Source: Breoghania sp037026715 (GTDB lineage: Bacteria > Pseudomonadota > Alphaproteobacteria > Rhizobiales > Stappiaceae). Taken from it: a DNA stretch of 64,000 bases. Under the pieces are notes generated by a model. It was given only the letters and a program-made list of their open reading frames with translations, searched no databases and was not told the DNA's origin. The DNA lies in assembly GCF_037026715.1 (NCBI RefSeq), contig NZ_JBANCG010000004.1:1-64000 (forward strand). Direction: 5' to 3'. Every line of letters starts with the position of its first letter. Positions within the stretch are counted from its first letter, which is position 1. Below, one piece after another: positions 8,664 through 17,434 of this stretch. The translations under genes and the position numbers were made by a program.

Positions 8664-9895
8664 GCAAGCCCCTTCTCCGATTTGAGCACGACGATCGTCA
8701 GGTCATCCTCGGGCTTTTCCATCCCGGTTTTTCGCAGGTGCTTGAGAACCTGTTCCTTGCACAGGAGCGGTGAGGCGTCCGGTGGAAGGGACTGGAGGAA
8801 ATCGCACAGCGACTGCGTGGTGAAGACCGCGTCCGGCGGCTCGGGCGTTTCAATCAGCGCGTCGCTGTAGAGGAACAAGGTGCTGCCGGGAGGAAAGGCG
8901 CAGGTCGCATTCTCGTAATGTGCTTCGCCGAGCAGGCCGATGGGATAACCGGCACTGCACAGCGGGCGGAACGCTCCGGCGGTTTCGGGCGCATTCAGAA
9001 TGGGTGGAGGCGCACCGGCGGAGGCGTAGTCGAAGGTGCCACGAGCGAAATCTATGAAGGCACAGAAGACGGTTGCGAACTGACCAACGGGCAGAAGCTT
9101 GTAGAAAAACGTGTTCAGTCGTGACAACCATTCGGCCGGCGAGTTCGCCTGCAACGCGCCGCCGACGATGAAGGAGTGCAGCCGGAACGTATTCAGGGCC
9201 GAACCGACACCGTGGCCGGAGAAATCGGCGCTGTACAGGAGCAGGCGATCGTCGTCGATCGGCGTAAGCCCCCAGAGATCGCCGCCAAGGCCGATGGACG
9301 CCTCGTAATGACTGGCCATCGAGATGCGGTAGCGTGCGCTTATCCGGGCCACCACCTCCTCTTCGGGAAGAATGGATTCCTGCATCGTGCGCGCGAGCGC
9401 CAGTTCGTTTTCCATCCTGCGCTGGAAATCGGAAAGCCGGGCGATCAGGCGCCGCTTTTCCAGATGCGTGCGCACCCGGCCCAGCAATTCCTGGGGGTCG
9501 ATCGGCTTGGAGATCAGGTCCGCCGCGCCGGCGCTGAAGACGGCGGAGCGCTCTTCGGACTTGTTGAGCGCCGTCTGGACCAGAATCGGCACGTTTTCCG
9601 TTTTCGGCGACGAATGCAGGCGGTAGCACAGCTCGAAACCGTCCATGCCCGGCATCATCAGGTCGGTGATGACGAGATCGGGATTCCAGTCGAGTGCGAT
9701 ATCGATCCCTTCGGCGCCATCGCACGCCTCGCGCAGGTTGATGTAACCGTAATTGCGCAGGTAGCCGGCGATGACGGCACGCACCGTCAACGTGTCGTCG
9801 ACGATCAGGATGCGCGCGTTCTTCAACTCGAACCCGAGGTTGTCGCCGAACCGGCGCCCGATTTCCCCTTCGAATTCCTGCCGCCCGACACTCAT
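8660..9895 (-). CDS. Response regulator fused to PP2C/SpoIIE serine phosphatase (RsbU-like)
   Basis: 411 residues. The N-terminal receiver (about 27-150) carries phospho-acceptor Asp78 (LVITDLMMPGMDG) and the conserved Lys in SKPIDPQELL. A helical linker (LARLSDFQRRMENELALARTMQESILP, typical of the PP2C/SpoIIE family) leads to the phosphatase domain with metal-site segments IGLGGDLWG, YSADFSGHGVGSA and KPEDDLTIVVL. It would dephosphorylate the STAS protein when its receiver is phosphorylated, freeing the STAS to bind the anti-sigma kinase. The upstream hybrid kinases or the CheA of the neighbouring operon are candidate phosphodonors. The gene overlaps the downstream anti-sigma gene and lies 10 bases after the STAS gene. 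Confidence 0.92.
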   Translation of the reverse strand: MSVGRQEFEGEIGRRFGDNLGFELKNARILIVDDTLTVRAVIAGYLRNYGYINLREACDGAEGIDIALDWNPDLVITDLMMPGMDGFELCYRLHSSPKTENVPILVQTALNKSEERSAVFSAGAADLISKPIDPQELLGRVRTHLEKRRLIARLSDFQRRMENELALARTMQESILPEEEVVARISARYRISMASHYEASIGLGGDLWGLTPIDDDRLLLYSADFSGHGVGSALNTFRLHSFIVGGALQANSPAEWLSRLNTFFYKLLPVGQFATVFCAFIDFARGTFDYASAGAPPPILNAPETAGAFRPLCSAGYPIGLLGEAHYENATCAFPPGSTLFLYSDALIETPEPPDAVFTTQSLCDFLQSLPPDASPLLCKEQVLKHLRKTGMEKPEDDLTIVVLKSEKGLA

Positions 9896-9905
9896 GACGG
9901 CAACA

Positions 9906-10211
9906 TCAGTCTTCGACGGTCAGGAGCCTGTCGAACTTGCCAAGTTCGATCAGCGCCTTCACGTGGCCACGCGGGGAGCGCAGGGTCAGCGACCAGCCGT
10001 GCTCCTTGCCAGTCTCCAGGGCCACCATGAACATGCCGAGGCCGGAGGAGTCGATGGACTGCAACTCGGCGAGGTCGATGACGCAGGCCTTCACGCGCGC
10101 AGCCGTTATCTGATTGAGAAGATGACGGAACTCACCATGGTCAGAAAATACCAGACGGCCCGACAACTTGATCAGGTAGGTCTGCTCCGTCTGGCTTGTC
10201 TCGACATTCAT
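9906..10211 (-). CDS. STAS-domain anti-anti-sigma factor (RsbV-like)
   Basis: 101 residues from the ATG at 10211, which has AAGGAAA just upstream; a longer in-frame start at 10262 is less likely. Single STAS domain: YLIKLSGRLVFSDHGEF, then VIDLAELQSIDSSGLGMFMVAL, where Ser55/Ser56 in IDSSGLG is the usual phosphorylated serine. It is the expected substrate of the RsbW-like kinase and the PP2C phosphatase encoded immediately downstream. The 13-base gap to the preceding MCP-like gene puts all of them in one operon. Confidence 0.9.
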   Translation of the reverse strand: MNVETSQTEQTYLIKLSGRLVFSDHGEFRHLLNQITAARVKACVIDLAELQSIDSSGLGMFMVALETGKEHGWSLTLRSPRGHVKALIELGKFDRLLTVED

Positions 10212-10224
10212 GGCTTGGTTTCCT

Positions 10225-11304
10225 TCAGAACAGCTCGATCGTGTCGTCGAGTTCGGACGCATCGCGGGAGTGGGCGGCGCTTTCGACCTGCATGGCGACG
10301 GTGTCCACCGAAAGCCTGAGGTGCTTGAGGAAACGGGCTCTCACGTCCCCCAGCGAAAACTCGCTGGCGACCGCTCGCGCCCATTCGCCGTCCAGTTCCT
10401 CTGTCTGTTCGGTCTGCGGTATCTCGCGTCTGGTGCGGCTTTCCAGATCCGCATTGCCGGCCGCCAGCGCATTGAGACCGATGCCGACATTCTGAAGAAG
10501 CTGCGTCGTGCGGTCCTGGAACTGCATGCTGACCACGGCGGCCGAGATGTCGTTGGTGATCTCCTGGGACGTGGAGGCGGTGTCCTCAAGGAATTGCGTC
10601 AACCGGGCGTTCTGGCTGACGAGACAGTCCATGATGGTCGTGAAGCGGTCATTGGTCTCCACGTTCTGTTCTGCCATGTCGAGGCTCGCGATGTCCTGCA
10701 CTAGGGCGTAGGTCTTGTGCAGGTTGTCCGAAATCGCACCAAGCTGCTTCTTCAACGTGCCGGCCATATCGCCGACCCGCATGGCAAGGTCACGGACCTC
10801 CTGGGCAACGACCGCAAATCCCCGTCCGGCCTCGCCCGCCCGCGCCGCCTCGATCTTCGCATTCAGTGCCAGAAGATTGGTCTGGTAGTTGATCTTGTCG
10901 ATCTGCTGAACGCTCTTGTCGACATCCTTCAGCTCCGCCATCACGTCGTCGAGCGTGTAGACCATCGACACGCTGCGCGAGGACAGATGGATGATCCGCT
11001 CGATCAGGTCCGCAAGCGTCGTCCCCAGTCCTTCGGCGAAATCGGTCAGCGGGATGACCTCGCCTTCGACGACAACAGAATTCGTCAGCTCCGCGATTTC
11101 CTGAACAGAACGCGCCTGTTCCCGCGTCTTGCTGGCGATGGAATGGAAGCGCCCCGTCAGATCCGAAACACTTCCCTCAACATCTGTCGATGCCGTGTCG
11201 AGTTCGGACACAAGCGCCTCAAGCGCCCGACGTTGAGTGCGCGAAAGGCCCAGCCACCTGTCCAGGAGATCGACCGCTGGCTCCTTGTTTAGGTCTTCGC
11301 GCAT
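10225..11304 (-). CDS. Soluble MCP-like chemoreceptor signalling protein
   Basis: 359 residues with no membrane helix. The middle contains the highly conserved receptor hairpin tip (INYQTNLLALNAKIEAARAGEAGRGFAVV, near residues 138-166), which normally contacts CheA and CheW. N- and C-terminal flanks are helical coiled-coil sequence, with a short acidic C-terminus (SELDDTIELF). There is no recognised sensor domain and no CheR/CheB docking pentapeptide. It is the first gene of the operon that continues into STAS, PP2C and anti-sigma kinase genes, so it may connect the chemosensory array with that switch. The ATG at 11304 follows a 130-base AT-rich region with likely promoter activity. Confidence 0.9.
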   Translation of the reverse strand: MREDLNKEPAVDLLDRWLGLSRTQRRALEALVSELDTASTDVEGSVSDLTGRFHSIASKTREQARSVQEIAELTNSVVVEGEVIPLTDFAEGLGTTLADLIERIIHLSSRSVSMVYTLDDVMAELKDVDKSVQQIDKINYQTNLLALNAKIEAARAGEAGRGFAVVAQEVRDLAMRVGDMAGTLKKQLGAISDNLHKTYALVQDIASLDMAEQNVETNDRFTTIMDCLVSQNARLTQFLEDTASTSQEITNDISAAVVSMQFQDRTTQLLQNVGIGLNALAAGNADLESRTRREIPQTEQTEELDGEWARAVASEFSLGDVRARFLKHLRLSVDTVAMQVESAAHSRDASELDDTIELF

Positions 11305-11434
11305 TGCTTCGAAAAACTCTCTGTAATCTGAATTTCCATCAACGGAAACGAGTGGTTATTACTGTTTTGAAATGGTTTAAATGAGGTTTATCTGGATAAA
11401 ATATAATAGTACGTATTATTTCATGCGTATTTAA
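11305..11434 (-). promoter_or_regulatory. AT-rich upstream region of the second signalling operon
   Basis: 130 bases between the cheB stop and the MCP-like start, far richer in A and T than the flanking genes. It contains a small palindrome-like run around TAGTACGTATTA. No terminator with a T tract could be recognised for the che operon. A promoter for the minus-strand MCP-like operon is inferred from base composition and position only. Confidence 0.45.
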
Positions 11435-12493
11435 TTATATCCGCGTCGCGCGTCTGCTCGGCGCTCCACATTCATCGATTATCTTCTGGGCGATGCGGTC
11501 AAGCGGGACCTGCTCCTGCACTGCTCCGCATTCCATGGCCGCGCGCGGCATGCCGTAGACGAGGCTGCTGGCGGCGTCCTGTCCAAGGGTCAGCAACCCC
11601 GCATTGCGCATCTCCAGAAGGCCACGGGCACCGTCCTTGCCCATGCCCGTCATGATGATGCCGATCGCATTGCCGTTGGCCGCTGTGGCGACCGAGCCGA
11701 ACAGCACATCGACGGAGGGACAATGGCCCGATACGCGCTCCTCGCCTCCTACCTTGCACACATAGTCCGCGCCGCTTCGCAAAAGGCGCAAGTGCCGGTT
11801 TCCAGGAGCGATATAGGCGTGACCGGGCAGGACGCGCGCGCCGTCGCGAGCCTCCTCGACCGAGATCTCGCACAATCCGTCAAGGCGGTTGGCAAAGGTG
11901 GAGGTGAAGTGGACGGGCATGTGCTGGGTGACGAGAATGGCCGGACTGCTGGCCGGCAGTGCGCCGAGAACGGTGCGCAAAGCCTCCACGCCGCCGGTCG
12001 ATGCGCCGATCGCAACGATCTTTTCCGTGGACACATACCTGCCCGCGGTCGCACGAGGAACAGCTTGCCGGTGGGCGTAGCGGACATTGGCGGAGGCCGC
12101 CGCCTTGACCTTGGTGCGGATCTCCTCACCCATTTCCGCAAGGCCCGCTTGCAGATCCAGGGTCGGCTTGGCGACGATATCCACCGCTCCCATTTCCAGC
12201 GCCTGCAACGTGGTGCCGGCCCCCTGCTGCGTGAGGGAAGACACCATGACCACCGGCATAGGGCGCAAAGTCATGATCTTGTGAAGGAATTCCAGACCAT
12301 CCATGCGCGGCATCTCGATGTCGAGCGTGATCACGTCGGGAAGCAGCTGCTTGATCTTCTCGCGCGCGGCATAGGGATCTGAAGCACTGCCCACGACCTC
12401 GATGTCCGGGTCCTGCGACAGCAGGCTGGTCAGCAACTGCCGGATGAGCGCGGAGTCGTCGACAATAAGGACGCGGATTGGCGTGGGCGGCAT
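11435..12493 (-). CDS. cheB: CheB, receptor methylesterase/response regulator
   Basis: 352 residues from the ATG at 12493 (MPPTPIRVLIVDDSALIRQLL); the longer open frame upstream overlaps cheD and is not coding. The receiver domain has VITLDIEMPRMDGLEF. The C-terminal methylesterase domain has the serine motif GASTGGVEALR, the histidine motif TQHMPVHFT and the aspartate motif GMGKDGARGLLEM, a complete catalytic triad. It removes methyl groups or deamidates glutamines on receptors after phosphorylation by CheA. Last gene of the che operon, 8 bases after cheD. Confidence 0.96.
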   Translation of the reverse strand: MPPTPIRVLIVDDSALIRQLLTSLLSQDPDIEVVGSASDPYAAREKIKQLLPDVITLDIEMPRMDGLEFLHKIMTLRPMPVVMVSSLTQQGAGTTLQALEMGAVDIVAKPTLDLQAGLAEMGEEIRTKVKAAASANVRYAHRQAVPRATAGRYVSTEKIVAIGASTGGVEALRTVLGALPASSPAILVTQHMPVHFTSTFANRLDGLCEISVEEARDGARVLPGHAYIAPGNRHLRLLRSGADYVCKVGGEERVSGHCPSVDVLFGSVATAANGNAIGIIMTGMGKDGARGLLEMRNAGLLTLGQDAASSLVYGMPRAAMECGAVQEQVPLDRIAQKIIDECGAPSRRATRI

Positions 12494-12501
12494 CGGTGTT
12501 C

Positions 12502-13140
12502 TCACTCGAAGAGATCGACGTCGCCTTCGATCGGCTGCTGCAGCAGGGACTTGATGTAGTCCTGCTCGCTGCGGACGAGGCGCTGGTCCGTCGTGGGTTT
12601 CAGGAGCAGGCGCTTGACCTTGCCTGTGGCCGGGAAATAGTGGATCCGGCGGCCTCGCGGACCGCCGAGATCGTGCGTTTCGAGAGGCAGGCCCTCCGCC
12701 CTCAGATAGCCGAGGGCGAATTCGAGATTGTGCGTGCCGACCATGCTCGCACCGTTGTAGAGATTGGCCCCTCCGAAAAGCTTGATCTCCAGTTCGCAGC
12801 GCGCGCACCCGGTCTTCAGAACGTCGTTGATCAGCGCTTCCATGGCGAAATTGCCGTAGCGCATGGCCGAATTGGGTCCGCCCCATTTGCTGTCGTCGCC
12901 TTCCGGCAGCATGAAATGGTTCATCCCGCCATATCCGGTGCGCGGGTTACGCACGCAGGCAGCCACACAGGAACCGAGAATGGTGACGATCATCTCCTGC
13001 GCGGAGCTTGTCGTGTAGTAGGCGCCTGGCAGCACGCGAACCTGCTGCATGCCGTATTCCTGGCTGTAGGAACGCGAGACGGCGGGCATGCCGCCGGCTT
13101 TTGAATTGGCGCTGGAGGCAGCTAGCAGAGAGGCGGTCAT
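12502..13140 (-). CDS. cheD: CheD, receptor glutamine deamidase
   Basis: 212 residues. The start at 13140 overlaps the cheR stop (ATGA). Conserved CheD features are present: YYTTSSAQEMIVTILGSCVAACV with the catalytic cysteine in TILGSC, then GGMNHFMLPEG with the histidine, and KLFGGANLYNGA. It deamidates specific glutamines in chemoreceptors and can interact with CheC-type proteins, although no cheC is visible here. The position between cheR and cheB is usual in alphaproteobacterial clusters. Confidence 0.95.
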   Translation of the reverse strand: MTASLLAASSANSKAGGMPAVSRSYSQEYGMQQVRVLPGAYYTTSSAQEMIVTILGSCVAACVRNPRTGYGGMNHFMLPEGDDSKWGGPNSAMRYGNFAMEALINDVLKTGCARCELEIKLFGGANLYNGASMVGTHNLEFALGYLRAEGLPLETHDLGGPRGRRIHYFPATGKVKRLLLKPTTDQRLVRSEQDYIKSLLQQPIEGDVDLFE

Positions 13141-14009
13141 GCGGGGCCCCTCTTGCGATAGATCGTGCGCCCCTTGAGCTCGAAAACGGTCTGACGATCG
13201 AGCAGGCTTTCCGAATGGCCGATATAGAGCCATCCGCCCGGGCGCAGCAGGTCCGCAAACCGCGCCACAAGCCGGGACTTGGTCGGCTGATCGAAATAGA
13301 TCATCACGTTTCTGCAGAAGATGGCGTCGAAGGGCCCGCGCATTGGCCATTGGCCCAACAGGTTGAGCTGCTTGAACGTGATCATGCCCCGCAGTTCCGG
13401 GCTCGCGCCCAGGCTGGGCACGGAGCCCGGCGCGCGAGCGAAATGGCGCGTGGCCAGCGCGCGCGGGACCTGGACGAACCCTTCCTCGGGATAGACGCCG
13501 GCCGCTGCATGGGCGAGCACATTGGTGTCGAGATCGGTCGCGAGAATACGCGCGTCCCATCCTTTGAGATCGCGCAAGCTCTGGTGCACCGTCATGGCGA
13601 TGGAATAGGGCTCCTCGCCGGTGGAGCAGCCGGCCGACCAGATGCGCAGACGACGTGCCCCGCCATGACGGGCATCCTCCACGATCTGCGGCAGAACAGT
13701 CCCCGCCAGGTGCTCGAAATGGTGAGGCTCGCGCATGAACCTGGTGAGGTTGGTGGTGATCGCGTTGATCAGCAACCCGAGTTCCGCATCCCCCCGCGGC
13801 CCCGCAACCAGTCCGCAGTAGTCAGCGAAGGTCCTGAGGTTCAACTCGCGCAGGCGCCTGCCAAGCCGCGAGTAGACCATGCTCTTCTTGTGCGCTTTGA
13901 GGACGATGCCGCTGTTGTCGTGGACGAGCTTGGCGAGCATTGCGAAATCCTCGTCCGTAAACGGGAATTCCGGCTGTTTCTGCAAGGAGACGGCGGACTG
14001 CAAATTCAT
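13137..14009 (-). CDS. cheR: CheR, chemoreceptor methyltransferase
   Basis: 290 residues from the ATG at 14009 (MNLQSAVSLQKQPEF). The N-terminal helical domain (FTDEDFAMLAKLVHDNSGI) is followed by the SAM-binding domain RLRIWSAGCSTGEEPYSIAM and ILATDLDTNVLAHA, and FDAIFCRNVMIYF. It methylates receptor glutamates with S-adenosylmethionine. The gene lies 111 bases after the MCP gene, whose C-terminus ends in a possible CheR docking pentapeptide, so this enzyme and receptor probably work together. Confidence 0.96.
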   Translation of the reverse strand: MNLQSAVSLQKQPEFPFTDEDFAMLAKLVHDNSGIVLKAHKKSMVYSRLGRRLRELNLRTFADYCGLVAGPRGDAELGLLINAITTNLTRFMREPHHFEHLAGTVLPQIVEDARHGGARRLRIWSAGCSTGEEPYSIAMTVHQSLRDLKGWDARILATDLDTNVLAHAAAGVYPEEGFVQVPRALATRHFARAPGSVPSLGASPELRGMITFKQLNLLGQWPMRGPFDAIFCRNVMIYFDQPTKSRLVARFADLLRPGGWLYIGHSESLLDRQTVFELKGRTIYRKRGPA

Positions 14010-14120
14010 GGCGGGAAGACCCTGGATTGGACCCCGGCCCGGGGCCGTGCTGCCGAAGCAGCAGCACGGCCGGCCGGCATGTTGGCGCACAAGGTGGCGG
14101 CACTTGCCGCCATCTGCGGC

Positions 14121-16754
14121 TCAGAAGTCCTTCCAGTCGTCGTCTTCCAGCGCGGATTGCAGGTTGGCCTGCATGGCCGCGACCCCGCCGCCTCCGCCCG
14201 CGGCCATCCGTTGCGGCATCGCGGCGGGTCGGGTGCGGGCGGGCGGGCGCTGCGGCGCGGCGGAGGGCAGCCGGGTGACCTGCTCGCTCGCCGCATTGAC
14301 CTTTTCGGCCGCCGCTTCGTCGAGCTTGTAGACTGCCATGCGCTGATAGAGATGTTCGGCCTGTTCCTGCAGCATGCGGCAGGCGGCGGCGCTCTCTTCC
14401 ACCAGAGCGGAATTCTGCTGGGTCATCTCGTCCATCTGACCGATGGCCTTGTTGATCTCCTCCACGCTGGTGGACTGTTCCTGGTTGGCTGCGGCGATCT
14501 CGGAAACGATATCGGTCACGCGCTTCACGGAATCGACGATCTCCGTCAACGACCTGCCGGCGTCATTCACCAGCGAGACACCGTCCTTCACCTGTCGCCC
14601 GCTTTCCACGATCAGGGCCTTGATATCGCGGGCGGCCTGCGAGGAACGCTGCGCGAGAGAACGGACCTCCGACGCCACCACGGCGAAGCCCTTGCCGGCG
14701 TCGCCGGCACGCGCCGCCTCCACGGCCGCGTTGAGGGCCAGCAGGTTGGTCTGGAAGGCGATCTCGTCGATCACGCCGATAATGTCGGAGATCTTCTGCG
14801 AGGACGACTCGATCTGCGACATCGCATCGACCGCACGGGTGACGACAGCGCCGCCGTCGGTCGCCACGCTGCGGGCATTTATGGCAAGCTGGTTGGCCTG
14901 CTGGGCGTTGTCGGCGTTCTGCTTGGTGGTGGCCGCGATCTCTTCCATTGAGGCGGCCGTCTCCTCCAGATTGGAGGCCTGCTGCTCGGTTCGCTGCGAC
15001 AGATCGTTTGTGCCGGTCGTGATCTCTTCCGCTCCGTCGTTGACCGACCGCGAGGCGGCGATGATGAAGCCGACAAGGCCCGACATGGTGTCGAGCAGCC
15101 CGTTTATGCCCTCGCACATGTCGGCGACATCGCCGGTCATATCTGCGAGAGGAATGCGCTTGCGCAGATCATGCGACTTGGCCGCTTCAACGGCAGACTG
15201 ACAACTTGCGACGGCGTGCTCCAGCATCTTCGACAGCCGCACTTCCTCGGTAATGTCGGTCGCGAACTTCACCACCTTGTAGGGCTTTCCCTCCGCATCG
15301 AGGATCGGGTTGTAGCTGGCCTGAATCCAGACCTCCTCGCCGGACTTGGAGATCCGCTTGTAGCGGCCTCGATCATAGATGCCCTGGCCGAGCTTTTCCC
15401 AGAACTGGCGGTATTCCGGCGACTGACGGTACGACGGCTCGACGAAAATGGAATGGTGCTTGCCCTTGAGCTCCTCGAGGCTGTAGCCGAGCGTGGCCAG
15501 AAAGTTCTGATTGGCGGTGATGACGGTGCCCTCGAGCGTGAACTCGATGACCGCCTGCGCCTTGTTGATCGCTTCCAGCTGGCCGCGGAAATTAGCGTTC
15601 TGGATGGTCTGTTCGGTAATGTCGGAGGCGTATTTCACCACCTTGCGCACCCTGCCCTCCGCATCGAGGATCGGGTTGTAGCTGGCTTCCAGCCAGACCT
15701 CGCGGCCATCCTTGGCGATGCGCTTGTACTGGCCGCGATCAAGCTCGCCGCGTCCCAGCTTCTCCCAGAACAGGCGGTATTGCGGGCTATCCTTCTCCCC
15801 GCGCGGCATGAGGATCGAGTGGTGCTTGCCGACGATCTCGTCGGCGCTGTAGCCCATGGCCTCCTCGAAATTCCGGTTGGCGGACAGGATGGTGCCGTCG
15901 GGCGTGAATTCGATGACTGCCAGAGCCTTGCCGATGGCTTCGATCTGGCCTCGATAATCCGTGTTGCGCTCCGTCTGCTCGGTGATGTCGGAGGCGTATT
16001 TCACCACCTTGAAGACATTGCCATCCTTGTCGAGGATCGGGTTGTAGCTGGCCTCCAGCCAGAGGTCGCGCCCGCCCTTGGCGATGCGCTTGTACTGGCC
16101 GCGATCGAATTCGCCGCGTCCGAGCTTTTGCCAGAACAGACGATAATCTTGACTATCGCGCTCGTCCTGCGGCACGAACATGGAATGGTGCCGCCCCCTG
16201 ATCTCGTCGAGGCGGTAACCGGTGGCCTGCTCGAAATTCGCATTGGCGGTGAGGATCGTGCCATCCGGAGCGAATTCGACCACCGCCAGCGACTGGCTGA
16301 TGGCGTTGATCTGGCCGCGGAAGTTCGCGTTCAATTCGTTGAGTTCGGTGACGTCCGCCCATTCAAGGGTGTTGCCGACATAGTTGCCGGCCGCATCGAA
16401 GATCCCGGTGATATTGAGCTGAAGCGTGAGCGGACCGACTTCGATCTCCGCCTTGTGCGGAAGATTTGCCGGATCGGAAAGCATGCGCCGCTGATGGCCG
16501 GGGTTCTTGTGGAACACGTCGATATTCGTCCCGACGATCCTCTCGGGATCGAAGTCCCTCAGGATTTCACGGAAGTGCTCCGCGTTCTCCCTCAGAAGCT
16601 CCATCGTGCGATCATTGACATAGGTGATCGTGAGATCCCGGTCGACCATCATGATCGCGGCAGAGACATTGTCGATCGCCTGACGCATGTGGCGATCGAT
16701 CCCCTGCTCCGGGGTATCCGCTTTTGCGGCGGAGCTTAAGTTGAACCACGACAT
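14121..16754 (-). CDS. Soluble chemoreceptor with four PAS domains and CheR/CheB docking tail
   Basis: 877 residues with no membrane helix, so a cytoplasmic receptor. PAS-1 (about 25-135) differs from the rest. PAS-2, -3 and -4 (about 146-510) are near-copies of 122 residues, each starting RGQIxAI and ending YASDITEQ or FATDITEE. A HAMP-like linker (about 520-580) leads to the MCP signalling domain with the conserved tip IAFQTNLLALNAAVEAARAG. The C-terminus, after a glycine/proline-rich linker, ends DDWKDF, which fits the WxxF pentapeptide used to tether CheR and CheB. The WxEASYNPILD segments are PAC-like and similar PAS domains often bind haem or flavin, but the cofactor cannot be assigned. 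It sits between cheW and cheR. Confidence 0.93.
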   Translation of the reverse strand: MSWFNLSSAAKADTPEQGIDRHMRQAIDNVSAAIMMVDRDLTITYVNDRTMELLRENAEHFREILRDFDPERIVGTNIDVFHKNPGHQRRMLSDPANLPHKAEIEVGPLTLQLNITGIFDAAGNYVGNTLEWADVTELNELNANFRGQINAISQSLAVVEFAPDGTILTANANFEQATGYRLDEIRGRHHSMFVPQDERDSQDYRLFWQKLGRGEFDRGQYKRIAKGGRDLWLEASYNPILDKDGNVFKVVKYASDITEQTERNTDYRGQIEAIGKALAVIEFTPDGTILSANRNFEEAMGYSADEIVGKHHSILMPRGEKDSPQYRLFWEKLGRGELDRGQYKRIAKDGREVWLEASYNPILDAEGRVRKVVKYASDITEQTIQNANFRGQLEAINKAQAVIEFTLEGTVITANQNFLATLGYSLEELKGKHHSIFVEPSYRQSPEYRQFWEKLGQGIYDRGRYKRISKSGEEVWIQASYNPILDAEGKPYKVVKFATDITEEVRLSKMLEHAVASCQSAVEAAKSHDLRKRIPLADMTGDVADMCEGINGLLDTMSGLVGFIIAASRSVNDGAEEITTGTNDLSQRTEQQASNLEETAASMEEIAATTKQNADNAQQANQLAINARSVATDGGAVVTRAVDAMSQIESSSQKISDIIGVIDEIAFQTNLLALNAAVEAARAGDAGKGFAVVASEVRSLAQRSSQAARDIKALIVESGRQVKDGVSLVNDAGRSLTEIVDSVKRVTDIVSEIAAANQEQSTSVEEINKAIGQMDEMTQQNSALVEESAAACRMLQEQAEHLYQRMAVYKLDEAAAEKVNAASEQVTRLPSAAPQRPPARTRPAAMPQRMAAGGGGGVAAMQANLQSALEDDDWKDF
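15222..16319 (-). repeat. Three tandem 366-bp PAS-coding repeats inside the MCP gene
   Basis: Units at 15954-16319, 15588-15953 and 15222-15587 (in protein order) share long identical stretches. For example, AGGATCGGGTTGTAGCTGG recurs at 15301, 15667 and 16033, exactly 366 bases apart, which equals 122 codons. The length is conserved with no indels, and the similarity at nucleotide level points to fairly recent internal duplication or ongoing gene conversion. Confidence 0.9.
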
Positions 16755-16879
16755 CTTCTATTTCCTTTCGACCTTCCGGATCGGGCTGGCAGGGCTGCTG
16801 TCCTCAGCGCCCGGCAAGGGTTCAAGCTCGCAAGAGCCGTCGCCAAGGGCTCGAAGGCGGCGGCACAGGATCGTTCTCG

Positions 16880-17416
16880 TCAGGCGGCGATCTCTCCGTT
16901 CATCGTCATCTGTTCGCGGCCGAAGAGCTTTTCGAGCGAGAGAACGATGACCATTCCGCTCTTGGTGGTGACGATGCCGGCCAGGTAGGAAGCGGAGGCC
17001 GCGTGCTCGGTATCGGGGACCGGGCGAATGTCCTGCCCGTCGACGGTCAGGATGTCGGAGACCGCGTCGACGAGCAGGCCGATCGTACGGTCCATGACGC
17101 TGGCGATGATGACGACGTGAAAGGCGGAGGCTTCCGTCATGCCCATGCCGAACCTGCACCGCAGATCGAAGATCGGCACGATGGTGCCGCGCAGGTTCAT
17201 CACACCGCGATTGTAGGGAGGCTGATTGGGCAGGGTCGCCGTCGACGTCCAGCCCTTGATCTCGCGTACCGAAATGATGTCGATCGCGAATTCCTCGTTG
17301 TCGACGCGGAAACTGATGAACTGGCGCGGCGGACGCACAAGGTGCTCGGGTTTGCCAGAAGCCTGGCCCCCGTCTCCCTGGACTGCGGGCATGGACGTCT
17401 CTTCTGTGGCGGTCAT
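16880..17416 (-). CDS. cheW: CheW, chemotaxis coupling protein
   Basis: 178 residues. After about 30 disordered residues comes a single CheW domain: QFISFRVDNEEFAIDIISVREIKGW, then LPNQPPYNRGVMNLRGTIVPIFDLRCRFGM (the NLRG turn is diagnostic), and IGLLVDAVSDILTV. It bridges receptors to CheA. It lies 18 bases after cheA and 125 bases before the four-PAS receptor, in the same orientation. Confidence 0.96.
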   Translation of the reverse strand: MTATEETSMPAVQGDGGQASGKPEHLVRPPRQFISFRVDNEEFAIDIISVREIKGWTSTATLPNQPPYNRGVMNLRGTIVPIFDLRCRFGMGMTEASAFHVVIIASVMDRTIGLLVDAVSDILTVDGQDIRPVPDTEHAASASYLAGIVTTKSGMVIVLSLEKLFGREQMTMNGEIAA

Positions 17417-17434
17417 GACAATCCTCCGTGTCGC

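Noticed and set aside
12494..12886. Extended N-terminus of the cheB open frame
   Set aside because: It overlaps cheD in another frame and is Arg-rich. The receiver domain begins right after the ATG at 12493.
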